Shown here one piece after another: positions 11,463 to 22,832 of a DNA stretch of 64,000 nt; position 1 is the stretch's first letter, and each line of letters begins with the position of its first letter. Under the pieces are notes generated by a model. The model ran no database searches. It had not been told where the DNA came from and was given only the letters and a program-made list of their open reading frames with translations. Position numbers and translations under genes: made by a program. The DNA is from Trichopria drosophilae (lineage: Eukaryota > Arthropoda > Insecta > Hymenoptera > Diapriidae), in assembly GCA_030407085.1 (NCBI GenBank), contig CM059587.1, forward strand, positions 18,263,001 to 18,327,000, read 5' to 3'.

Positions 11463-11617
11463 ACCGACGGGGTAAACACTCCAAGGAATTTTCGATCGAC
11501 GAGATTTCCGAGGTGGTGCAGATGTCGTTTTCCAAGTTCAATACTCTGGAACTTCCTTCGGTTTCTCAAGTTTTGTAAAATTACGTCGCTTTTGTAAAGC
11601 TGCAACGACGTATTCCG

Positions 11618-11708
11618 AATAAATCTGACTGGATTCACGATTATACAAGACTTACATTGCCTGTGTTGTTTTTTAAATGTTTCCAGAATTTCTTTTTCAC
11701 AAAATAAA
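11618..11708 (+). terminator. Hrs: Hrs 3'UTR with two AATAAA polyadenylation signals
   Basis: The first AATAAA lies at 11618-11623, about 156 bp past the stop codon, and a second at 11703-11708. GT-rich sequence follows the first, so cleavage about 20 bp downstream of it is plausible. The site actually used cannot be told from sequence. Confidence 0.65.
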
Positions 11709-12235
11709 TATATGTTACCTTTACATTAGCACCATCGTTCAGGCGAAATTTGGGTAAGTGTAAACGATAATAATTTAAGTTTAAGATATGGTTGGGAAAA
11801 GCTGAATAGTGCTATTCAATATTTTATATTTCTGTAAAAATTCATTAAAAAATTATTAAAATGCCAATATTTACTATTTTGAGAATGTATTGAATACAAA
11901 TTTAAAAAACTATTTGTGTAGATATAATAATTCCTGAACATTAATTACGCTGATTTTAATTCAAAAGCGTTTCTTCAGTTACATAGTTCTTTCACTTCAA
12001 GTAATCGCATGTAATTTCTAATAATTTCCCTTCCGAAAATGAAACTCTTTAAGGTGGGGGGAGGGGAGATGTGATGGTCCTAATAGCACAGAACCTTGAG
12101 TTAATGTTACATGAAGGTTACAAGGTTAAAGCTTAAAACGAAACATGGTCATAACGTTAATAAAATGTTTCAGAAATGTACCTTAATGTGTAATGTTAAT
12201 ATAATATGCCACTAATTTGACAATAAAGTTTAATC
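11709..12235. other. Intergenic DNA downstream of Hrs
   Basis: No gene seen. A G-rich patch (GTGGGGGGAGGGG, about 12053-12068) precedes CCTAATAGCACA at about 12078-12089. Confidence 0.5.
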
Positions 12236-13331
12236 TACACTGAGAAAAAAAAGACGCCGAGTTTTCGTCGCATTGATCAACCAAAACAGATAATCACGTG
12301 TAACGCCGAAACGACCGGCCAGTGCAACTAGATTGGCGTTACTTATTACATTATTTCCGCGGAACGATTGTGCTGCCAAAGTAACGGTTATACATATGGG
12401 ACGTTCCATGCCAAACGGGCCACTTTTTTTGACAAAATTTTTAATTTCAATTTTACTTATATGTACTTGAAGAGACTCGGAAATGTAACAACTTTGACCA
12501 TTGAAACCATAAAAATTCCGACTTATGATAATTTTAGAGCGTGTTTGATATTTTGCATTTTAAAGGTAACCATTGATTATCTTTATTTTTACAGAGAAGG
12601 AAATGAGCTGGAAAAATAATATGTGACATGAATTTTGTAGACTTTTGGATGACCTTTGTGGTAAAAATATTAATTTTCATATATGTAAATAAATTGAGGG
12701 TAAAAAACGTAATTTAATTTTTGAAATCACTTTTTCGAAATGTTCGTATCCTCCAAATATTTTAACAAAAATACAGAAAAATAGCTCATTCAAGTAAGAA
12801 ACTGTTAGTTAAATGCAGAACTCTGGTATACGCAGCTTAATACACACGAAAAATCAGTTAGAAACGGACTGTCAGAATAGAAGGCCCCTGGATTATATGT
12901 AAATGCATTATAAAACAGGGGCCATCTTACTCGTACATTCAACTGCGCGTATCTCCCTTCAACTGCAACGCATCTAAACAAATTTTTTTTTTTCATTTTG
13001 AACAGAATTTAATTCTCTTTCAGGTAAAAATACAATAATTATGATTAGAAGTGTCTAACTATGTCAAAATATACGAAAACTTTTAGTAACAAATTTTTTG
13101 CGTTTCTCGCAAAATTACAGCTTTTCTTACTCTTTTCTTACGAGATTTTCTTTAAATAGTGTGCTATTTTAATGATTCTGTTCTTCCAGTACATTATATA
13201 ATTGTAACATTCTATTGCCGTCGGCGTTAGCATTACCCAAGATGTACCGCGTGGAGGTCGCTCGATAGGACTTACATCTCTTCGGGGTGCTAGATTATTG
13301 TGAGTCCCTTGCCTCTCACATATGGATATGC

Positions 13332-15377
13332 TTACATAGCTGATGGGATCGAAGTTGTTTTTCGCCTTTTTTTCGGTTTTTCTCGAGGAAAAATGGAGTA
13401 GTTTCCAGAGGCTGAAATTCTTCTGATCATCAATTTTTTCTCTCCATTAACCTCAGTTGTTGGTATGAAACTGTGAAATTTTTGCGTCGCTGGCACGGTT
13501 TTAGCTGTAGCAAATCTTGTCTGCAATTGTTCTTTTGTAGCTTCATATTCATTATTGGTCGCGAAAAAAACATCGGTTTGCTTCAGGCTTTTTATGGCCC
13601 ATTGAAAAAGAGCATGCGGTGTAAGAATGGGCTCGCCAGATGTTATCTGCAAACTAGCACGTCGTGCTCCTCTTTTTAATATTGCACCAATGCCATCGCA
13701 AGCACCCTTTCCATGCGCTGTGGCATGAAAGTGCCACTCCGCTTGTATTCCAAAGTCTTCTTCATGACACATCAAGTTCGCAAACTGGAAGCGATTTTTG
13801 TACTGCTGTGCCGCTCCATCAGTTACATAAATCACTTTTTCTACTAAACATTCTGCTGATGTGTCATGAAGAAGACAATCGGACAATACAACTAGGCTTT
13901 TATGCTTCAATTCCATTTTTTCATCACGGTAGTAATAAACAATCGGATGAACAGTGCACTGGCTGTTATTAAAATGAAATGCCTGAGCAGCATCCTGAGC
14001 GACAAAGGCGTAATTTTCAGAGAAATCCATGTGAATAAGAACTTCACCTCTTTGCAGTGTTTCCTTTCTGCTTGCCACATAGGCCGCTTGTTGCTTGGCA
14101 ATAAAGTGATGCGATTTTAGAATGGACAGGGACTTGCAGAATTCATCTACAAACTCGTGAATTTCCATCGTTTGCTTCAGCAGTGTTGACCTATCAACTG
14201 TTTTGCCATTTGTGAAACTGAATGTTCTCAACTTCAGCTTTCTCAAATAAGTCTTCTAGTCTGGTAGTAAACGGTTCTACACCAGGGCATGTCATACACT
14301 CATCAAAATAGCATTTTTCCGTGGGATTGGAACAAACGATACTGGCATGCAATCTTTGTAGGTTCGCAAAGGTGAATCGGAGTCTGCTGTCAGCTCCGCT
14401 AATTGTGCAGCATCTACCATCAACTTAAAATTTTGATGATATGTACAGACGCATACACTGTGTGTACCACTTGCCCCTGCAAAGAACACAGTTTGGAGGT
14501 CGAAGTGCAGCAAACTTACTGAATCCGACAGGATTGTTCGGGTATTTTTCAACGTTACAAACGATATAGTTTCCCGTAAGTTGCATAAAACCAAACGTTT
14601 TTGCAGCTTCACTTTCTCACCATTGACTCTAACTGACACAGTATCTTTAATACCAGGCATCATACGGCTATTTCCATCATCGTCATAGAAACGACGTACA
14701 ACTTCCACAGTTTCGTCTAACAGTTGCCGACCAGGACGAAGTGTTGGGAACGAAAATATGCCACCCATGGACACAAGCGTTTTAGCTGCTTTCGCCATTC
14801 GCCTAGAAGTGTTAAATTCCTTAGCGAGTTGACGTTCACTCCAAGACTTCGGAGCGATTGTCAACATGCAAATTCGTTCAGCATGAGTGGTATTACTGTC
14901 AGCGAATTTAAGCTTCAGGTTCTCCAACATCTTATGTAATTCATTCATCTCTTGAGAGTGGCTTTTTTTTTTGGTGAGTATTCAGAGGCACAAAATCATC
15001 ATCACCAATCATCATTACTCTCATCATCATCCGCATCATTGTCACCAACAACATCATCATCAACACCACCTTCAGCAACAGCAGCAGCAGCAGCAGCATT
15101 GTCAGTGTTACAATTAATTTCAGACTGGTCGCATAAAACGCCATTCATTTCATCATCTGGCCTGTAATAAATGAGAAGACGAGTGGGAGGTTGAAGGATG
15201 AGAGGGAGTAACTTGCTTTATTGCCATACGTCGACACTTTGAACAAATCATGCATTTATTAGATAATGAAGGAAGAATTTGTCGCAAATTCGCAGAAGGA
15301 TGCCGAAGATCTCCTCCTTTATGCCCCTTCACTCCTAATGTCTTGAAGGGATTGATGCATTTATTATAACGCGGCAT
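13332..15377 (-). pseudogene. DDE-type transposase of the long-TIR transposon, frameshifted
   Basis: Three blocks on the minus strand. First (15377 to about 15200): starts MPRYNKCINPFKT and includes CMICSKCRR, a Cys pair. Second (14948-14292): includes ERQLAKEFNTSRR and FAGASGTHSVCVCTYHQN. Third (14246-13332): includes VLIHMDFSENYAF and VIYVTDGAAQQYKNR, then AEWHFHATAHGKGACDGIG. These Asp/Asp/Glu-bearing motifs are those of a cut-and-paste transposase, and it ends in a basic KKRRK tail. Between blocks two and three a Cys-rich stretch is read in another frame, so at least two frameshifts (about 14345 and 14205) break it. Between blocks one and two lie Ala and Asp runs encoded by microsatellites. 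I do not join the pieces. Confidence 0.75.
14995..15101. repeat. ATC and CAG trinucleotide microsatellites inside the transposase
   Basis: ATC-rich repeats (about 14996-15060) followed by a CAG run (about 15074-15098). On the minus strand, in the frame that fits a linker, they would encode an Asp-rich and an Ala-rich stretch. Such runs are prone to length change. Confidence 0.8.
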
Positions 15378-17767
15378 GACCTATCATCAATCGAATGGCT
15401 AAATATTATGGACGACCTGCACTTCGATAACAGATACTTTTTTTTGCACGAAGACTTATGGCGGGCTGATTCACAGATCTATTCAATATAGAAACCAATA
15501 TTGAAAAAGGTAATCGAATAATAAATATTCGGTATGTAAAAAATGTTCGTATATCAATTCATTATGTACTAAATTAAAGTTCACTTTGTTAGCGGGTTAT
15601 CACAAAACGCTATAGCCACCTAGTGACAGAAGGGAGTTTTCAAGTTATACATCTTGATACAACAAAAGAATGTCGTTCCTACACGGAGAGGAACAAACAC
15701 GACCGAGTCCTTTCTAGACAGGACTGGTTACTGCAAGGCCGGTTCGTAAATACTTTTTATTTCAACTCACTACAACTCAGTCAATTTAGAGAATTTTAAA
15801 ACGAATAATAAAAAACGAAATTGGTCATGACAGTTTCCCGCATCTAGTGCAAGAAGAAAAAATCTTATATTTCAATAAACAAAAAAGTTATTAATTTTTT
15901 AATGCGAAACTGTGAAATTTACGTTTTTATACATTCAGGCGCTTCGTTTATCGAGCGAAATTCAAGCAAGCAAAAAACTTTTCAGCGAGAAAGTTGTTCA
16001 TTTAGGTATGAAAAACTTTTCTGGAAAGTTTCATCTTCATTGCATTAATAGTTTAAAAGTAATGAATGTTTAAAGTTGGTAGTGTAAAAGCTGTAATTTT
16101 GCGAGAAACGCAAAAAATTTGTTACTAAAAGTTTTCGTATATTTTGACATAGTTAGACACTTCTAATCGTAATTATTGTATTTTTGCCTGAAAGAGAATT
16201 AAATTCTGTTCAAAATGAAAAAAAAATTTGTTTAGATGCGTTGCAGTTGAAGGGAGATACGCGCAGTTGAATGTACGAGTACGATGGCCCCTGTTTTATA
16301 TGCATTTACATATAATCCAGGGGCCTTCTATTCTGACAGTCCGTTTCTAACTGATTTTTCGTGTGTATTAGCTGCGTATACCAGAGTTCTGCATTAACTA
16401 ACAGTTTCTTACTTGAATGAGCTATTTTTCTGTATTTTTGTTAAAATATTTGGAGGGTACGAACATTTCGAAAAAGTGATTTCAAAAATTAAATTACGTT
16501 TTTTACCCTCAATTTATTTACATATATGAAAATTAATATTTTTACCACAAAGGTCATCCAAAAGTCTACAAAATTCATGTCACATATTATTTTTCCAGCT
16601 CATTTCCTTCTCTGTAAAAATAAAGATAATCAATGGTTACCTTTAAAATGAAAAATATCAAACACGCTCTAAAATTATCATAAGTCGGAATTTTTATGGT
16701 TTCAATGGTCAAAGTTGTTACATTTCCGAGTCTCTTCAAGTACATATAAGTAAAATTGAAATTAAAAATTTTGTCAAAAAAAGTGGCCCGTTTGGCATGG
16801 AACGTCCCATATGCTAACGACGGAACGGCGGGAGCGCATGTCGCATCAAAGAGGTTATGTATTGTGGATGCAAACTGTCACTGCGTGCACAAAATCAACG
16901 AATAGAGACGCGTACATAGAAGCACAGAGCGGATAGGGCAGACGAGACGCATTTTGGGGTACCAGATTACATAGGCAGGCATATAAGTAGTAAGAGTCTC
17001 CCTCACTCTTATATGGGGAACCTCTCGAAGTGCGCATAGCCACTAAACACCGCTCGGGCTGTCTAGTAGCGTCTATATTCCTTGACAAAATTCCTGTTCG
17101 TACTCGCATTGACTAACTTTTTTCTTATATTTTCTTATATTTCTTATACTTCTTAGATATAAGTTAAAACTGTCTTTTTATGGTTACCTTAATTAAGATA
17201 AAATGTGAGGTTATGACAATGACATTTCGACAGCACCGCGCCTTATGTAGCGTCTCTATATAAAAATTATTTTCCGTGTACGGTTGTACACAAATCTAAT
17301 AAGCTTTTATTCATACTTTATAATCATGACTTTATTCATATCATTAAAACGCACTAACAACCAAAATCGTTTAGTTGGTAGAACCAAATGTTTTTTTCAG
17401 TGTATGTAATAAAGTCTTATAACATTTTCCGTTTTAAAAATGAACATTGTACAACATTTTTTATATTTAAACATTTGAATTGCGATAACTTCTTAAATTT
17501 AAATAAGATTTTGAATGCTTCTTTTATTTTTTTTCATAACCTATGCTTTTTAATGTATAAATTCATAGACGTGATTACTTTAATGCTAACATATCGATGA
17601 ACAGAAGTGTGGCCGTTTTAGAGTCATAACGGCGAAATAGCGTAACATTTGTGCAGCCAAAACTACTGGCGAGTCATACACCATTGCGACGTATCGCCTA
17701 TTTATCCGAGTGTGCCGCTAAATCGACGTTACTTTCCGGATAAAGTGGCGTCTTTTTTTTCAGTGTA

Positions 17768-18185
17768 TAACATTACTGAAATATCCACACAATATACTAT
17801 TAAGTTTAATGTAATGCTGTTGCCAATCATTCGTATGGAGAAAATCGAAATAACATACGATTTTTAAATAGTTAGAGATGTTTTTCAATAAATTGACGTT
17901 TAGAAATTAGTTTGCGATTTTTTAGAGTATCTTTATAATATATTAAATAATATAAAACAAATTAAATAATACAAAACAAAAATATATCTACATATTAATT
18001 TAAGGGAATTCCAGTCAACTCAGCGAAATTAATTCCGAATTGATTTTGCAGAATAGACGATTTTTACTTATTCTAAAAAAAATCCTCCGTTAATTCTCAA
18101 TTAATAACTTTGGTGTTTTTTAAGAGGACGAAGAAAGTAACTACTGGTACAGAATCCAAATTTTGAAAAATCTATTCAATCATCA
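17768..18185. other. Short unique AT-rich spacer between transposons
   Basis: I see no gene or clear repeat between the TA-flanked element and the second piggyBac-type MITE. Confidence 0.5.
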
Positions 18186-18189
18186 TTAA

Positions 18190-19494
18190 CCCATTAACGC
18201 CTGAAATGGCATTTTTTATACTTCATTTTCAATCAAGTATTTTATATCAAAATCGAAGTTGAAAACAATTGAAAGGTACATATGCTATTGTTTTCGAGGT
18301 CGCTCTTCAAGATTCCGAGGTCGAAATTGAGTTTCAGCCATCAGGAATTCCAATATGGCGCCGAACTTTTAACAAATTTCCAAAAAATTGGGAATTTTTT
18401 ATACTTATCAATTTTTGTCCAGCTATTAGAATATTGGGATTCTATTGAAACTCTGAACAAAGGTGAACAAAATACTTCAATTTTAAGGAAAAATTTTACT
18501 TTTATACCCTATATCATTCTAACGACCTCAAAATGGCGTCAACAATGAAAATGTCTTTGAGAAATTTCTGGACGCTCTAACTCAAAAACTACGAACTTTA
18601 AAAAAAAAATGCCCAGAATGAAAAGTTTTTAAAATTCATCAAGCGATATAGTGGAATTTTTTCAAAATTTTTTGATGACATTTTGAGAAATTTTTTTCAA
18701 CATTTTTTTCAAAATTGTAATTTATTTACAAAAAATTCTGAAAAATATTTAGTGTATTCTCTGATGAATTGTAAGAGTTATTTATTCTTTGCAATTTTTT
18801 CGAAAAGTTGATAGTTTTCGAGGAAATGAATTTCAAATATTATAGTTTAGGATTTTTCCCCCCAAAAACCATCAACTTTTGGCAAAAATTGCAAAAAACA
18901 AAAAACTCGTAGAATTCATAAGTGAATACACCAAATTTTGTTCAGAATTTTTCATAAATAAATTATAATTTTGAAAAAGATTTTGCAAAAAAAATTTCTC
19001 AAAATGTCATCACAAAAATTCGAAAAAATTCCACTATAATTTTCGATTAATTCTAAGAACTTTTCATTCTGGGCATTTTTTTTAACAGTGCGTAGTTTTT
19101 GAGTTAGAGCGTCCTGAAATTTCTCAAAGACATTTTGATTGTTGACGCCATTTTGAGGTCGTTAGAATGATGTAGGGTATAAAAGTAAAATTTTTTCTTA
19201 AAATTCAACTGTTTTATGCAGCATTATGCAAGGTTCCAATAGAATTCCAATATTCTAATAGCTCGAAAAAAATTGATAAGTATAAAAAATTCCCAATTTT
19301 TTGGAAATTTTTTTCATATTCGGCGCCATATTGGAATTTCTGATGACTGAAACTCAATTTTGACCTCGGAATCTTGAAGAGCGACCTCGAAAACAGTAGG
19401 ATACGCACCTCTCAATTGTTTTCAATTTTGATTTTGATACGAAATACTTGATTGAAAATGAAGTATAAAAATTGTTATTTCAGGCGTTAATGGG
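18190..19494. mobile_element. piggyBac-type MITE, copy 2 (intact)
   Basis: TTAA on both sides (18186-18189 and 19495-19498); the termini read CCCATTAACGCCTGAAA and its complement. Length 1305 bp, with inverted arms of several hundred bases that align along their length to copy 1. No transposase. It serves as the uninterrupted reference for copy 1. Confidence 0.9.
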
Positions 19495-19498
19495 TTAA

Positions 19499-20683
19499 TT
19501 TACATTTATTACATTATTTACTACCCTATCGGCCGACCCAACTGAATCGCCTTTATTAACACCCTGTTGATATAAGGTTAGGTTTGGATAATGTTGTATT
19601 AATATCAAAAAACCTTAAATTAATCTTACCATACAATGCCCCTGGGAGGAATTTGGGCTTTTTTTTTTCATGTTAAGTAACGTGCACGTGAGGTTATTTA
19701 AAGATTTTTTACTCTCCAGCTAATGTTACAACCCCGCATTTAAGGTTATTGTAACTTTGTAAAGTTCATGTGCTATTAGGGGGGATAACCGGTTCAAAAA
19801 TTCGAATTTTTGTTTAGTTTTTTATCTGAAAATACAACTTCTTAGAAATCTTGTCCTAAAATGCCAAACAAAGGACTACGTAGCTTATGAAAGGCCCCTC
19901 AGGGGGTCTATGATTTGGTGAATTAGAATTCATTAGGTGCAATTAAACATCTGGTATAAGCCCATCCTAATTTTTACTATTTTTATAAAGCCTGCATTTT
20001 TTTCAAAATTTTATTTTTGTTTCAGACAACATTTTGAGGTCGTTCCAATAAAGTAAGGAAAAGAAGTAACTGATTTTATAGAATATACATAATATCATAA
20101 AATAAATTCAATTATAATTAAAACTAGTGTTGGCGTGGTGCCTCGCTCGCTCAGAAACTTCGACCTAATGGAGAGTCGGCTATTCCTTAATAATCGTTTG
20201 TTTACTAACAGCTTTCAATTATATTATAAAATTATATTGATATTTGGGGGTCCAATCATATTTAGGTCCAAGTCGCTTGGATAGATATGTTACAACAATA
20301 TAGTGTTTCTTATATGTATGAAAATTGAAAATGAGCATTTTCAAAACTTCGACCCTAACAACAGGCCAGCCGAAGTATTAATAAATAAAAGTTGCAAAAC
20401 ACTTACTTCATGCAGTTGTATTCTAATAGACTATTCGATGCATATTACATGTTTACTGTGTTTTTTTTTCTAATTACTGTCTGTATCATTATGATCTTAT
20501 ATATATACAATATATATACGTATAATTCGTCAAAGATATCTTGAAAGTTTCGAAAAGATCTCTGACGGATATCTTTTCGATATCTATAAGACATCTTAGA
20601 TATATCGAAATAGTTAGTTTCGTATCAAGGGCGTAAAAGAACTTATGCGCCCGAGGGGCTTTCGAAGACTACCCCTGGGGGTA
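19499..20683. other. Non-coding spacer
   Basis: No gene seen. It contains a cluster of GATATCTT-like words at about 20530-20610 and an ATATATAC run near 20500-20520. Confidence 0.5.
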
Positions 20684-21214
20684 GGAGGTCGAAACGTCGA
20701 AATTTGATGAAAAACTGTAGGGTAATTTTTTTACCGAGGTGACCAAATTCAATACTTTTTCAGACAATAGTCATAAGCATTTTAACCAGTTTTATGGCAT
20801 TATCGTTGACTTTAGGAAGAAAATGCAGAAAACCTTTTTTGAAGAGAGTTTCATGCTCTATCTTTTTTGTTTGAAATATTTTTTAAAGAAATGTGTATTT
20901 TTACAAAATACATGCAAAAAACTACAAAGAAACTTAATTGGGGCTAATGTTTTTTAGTAATGGACGGATGCATCTGCGCCAAAATCTAATCAGATCTAAG
21001 TTATGCCAAGATACGTATTTAAAAAAAAAAATTATGTCAATAGGCTTATCCATACGCGAGTTATCGCGAGACAAAAAAACGGGACGTACGTACGTACAAG
21101 ATCACGGACACAAATTTTTTTATTGTTTATTTGGGCTCCTTAAGGTCTGAAACGTCGACATTTGATGAAAAACTATAGGGTAATTTTTATGCCGAAAGTG
21201 ACCAAATTCAATAC
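20684..21214 (+). repeat. Pair of about 73-bp direct repeats
   Basis: 20684-20757 and 21143-21214 share AGGTC, GAAACGTCGA, TTTGATGAAAAACT, TAGGGTAATTTTT and GACCAAATTCAATACTT with about 85% identity. The sequence between is AT-rich. They may be direct terminal repeats of a small element or a local duplication. Confidence 0.6.
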
Positions 21215-21634
21215 TTCGTCCAGACTTGGTCTGGGTCGAAGTAATTAAAATAAATATGGAAGTATAAGCACAATTTCTGTACCATGAAGGTTGAAAGTAT
21301 CGTGGACTTGTCCTTATGACTGTTAATTTGAGGGTTGAACGAAACTTTCCAAATCTATTTGAATATTCAGATTTTTTTTTTGTATGATATACTTTCTCAT
21401 GAACTAATCAAGAATTTATCAGATCGTAACTAGTTGAAATTCTTTGCTTTTTTGGCTATCCACGTAAGGGGGAAATGTGCTCGTAAAAGTTTAAGCGCAC
21501 GTCGAAGGACCTTGCAGCGATTGTGGTCCAAACCGCCGTCGTCAAATGCGGAGCTACTCTTTTTACGAGGGGCACTCTTGAGCAATAAGTGCGTCTTCGA
21601 CTTCGGATAGTAGAGGTTCGCTTTTAACTCTACA

Positions 21635-21700
21635 CATACATATATATATATATATATATGTATACTCTATGTACATACGTGATGTACATACCTATATAAG
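21635..21700. repeat. TA/TG microsatellite
   Basis: A run of TA dinucleotides at about 21640-21660, continuing into GTACATAC words. Confidence 0.8.
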
Positions 21701-22020
21701 TAATCCTCTGCAGTAGTTTTAAGTGATGTGCATCTCTGCACATTCAAGCAATTGGAATTAATTACAAAGTATATTTAGTTAAATATAAGAGGATTTAAGA
21801 ATAATTAAAATCATACATAATGTAGATGGGTGATTTAAAAAGAAACTGTTACACTTTGAATCTTGTGTAAAAATGAAATAATAGTATTTTATTCGGTACA
21901 TGTGAAAACTATAAATATAAAAACTATTTTCAAGGTTCTCCAGATTGAAATATAAGCAAAATTCCGCCAGTCTGTTTTTTAATATCGATAAAATGGTTAC
22001 ATATCTAATTGACACAAAAC

Positions 22021-22120
22021 AAACTCGACGTACAAATTCAACATTTTCAAACTCAACATTTACCAAACTCGACATTTGACAAACTCAACATTTTCGAACT
22101 CAAAATTTGACTAAATCAAC
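22021..22120. repeat. Seven-unit tandem array, about 16-bp unit
   Basis: Units of the form AAACTCGACATTTGAC begin at 22021, 22034, 22049, 22065, 22081, 22097 and 22112 (spacings 13-16), with small substitutions. I found no inverted partner nearby. The array lies within a weak minus-strand frame of no evident meaning. Confidence 0.8.
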
Positions 22121-22224
22121 AAATAATATAAATAATATAAAAAATAATTAAATTATTAAAATGTCATGTACATTCAAAACAATCGTGTTACATTAATACA
22201 TGCCGTTCAACAGCATATCTATCA

Positions 22225-22275
22225 TTATATAACCTAATCTAACATAACCTAACCTGTCCTAACCTAACCTAACGG
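22225..22275. repeat. Interstitial CCTAA (TTAGG-type) repeats
   Basis: Imperfect CCTAA repeats ending in three near-perfect units (about 22255-22272). TTAGG is the ancestral insect telomere unit. A degenerate TTAGGT-rich stretch also lies at about 51204-51250. Such short runs are common in insect genomes and do not mark a telomere. Confidence 0.6.
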
Positions 22276-22832
22276 AAATTCTAATTTAATGGAATTTCAT
22301 TTAAGCCTTACTGGAAATTTGTATCACGTCGTATTTTTTAGTCATGGGGATTACAAAAATGCTAAAAAAGCAATTTTTTCGCGCTTTCATCTCGATTTGC
22401 ATAGAACTGACCGAAAGAAAAAAGATTTGTAACCTCTTTTTTGTTAACTGAGACCTAAAGATTCAATAAACATAACAATTTTAAGATAAACAAGAATTTA
22501 CTTTATATTTATTAGACAGTGTTATTCATTAATGTGTCTCTAATATTAACAGAGTAGCAGCACCTGCATCCTGTCAAATAAAAACGTAACTGTTTTAAAA
22601 ATTGCACCTTTTTGTACGGCACATCTACAATTCCAGCTTAATTGCTTTAATGTATAGTGTATAACCACTATATTTTAACTTGAATTATCACAGCGAACAC
22701 AAGCCGTATAAATATCGTCATTCTAAAAAATGTTATTATATTAACAATATTTAAAAAAAATGTAATCTCTTGAGTGACATTAGATTTTTGTTTATTCTCG
22801 ATCTTTTTCGACCATTTTCTATTTTTCTCTGA

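Larger units (their letters stand above)
12398..16808. mobile_element. 4.4-kb DNA transposon, about 725-bp inverted ends, ATAT TSD
   Basis: Left arm 12398-13126 and right arm 16085-16808 are highly similar inverted repeats. Termini read GGGACGTTCCATGCC and complement; ATAT flanks at 12394-12397 and 16809-16812. A transposase-like gene lies between the arms on the minus strand. The 4-bp target duplication, long inverted repeats and type of transposase would fit the Sola superfamily, but this is from memory and unverified. High arm similarity suggests recent insertion, although the coding part is already frameshifted. Confidence 0.85.
12238..17765. mobile_element. TA-flanked (Tc1/mariner-type) element, target of a large insertion
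   Basis: Left end CACTGAGAAAAAAAAGACG and right end complementary to CACTGAAAAAAAAGACGCC, with TA on both sides (12236-12237 and 17766-17767). Without the transposon at 12398-16808 it would be about 1.1 kb. The interior is GC-richer than the surroundings (for example 16820-17110) and has no transposase. Only about 20 bp at the ends are clearly inverted. Confidence 0.7.

Noticed and set aside
15000..15101. CRISPR-like or regulatory repeat array
   Set aside because: Simple trinucleotide repeats without spacers. CRISPR arrays are not expected in an insect nuclear genome.
14941..15167. Leu/Met-rich and Ser-rich ORFs over the CAG/ATC repeats
   Set aside because: Alternate-frame readings of trinucleotide microsatellites inside the transposase region.
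12078..19790. Inverted CCTAATAGCACA words at 12078 and about 19765 as ends of a very large element
   Set aside because: Only about a dozen bases match exactly and similarity fades immediately, which is not enough to define terminal repeats.
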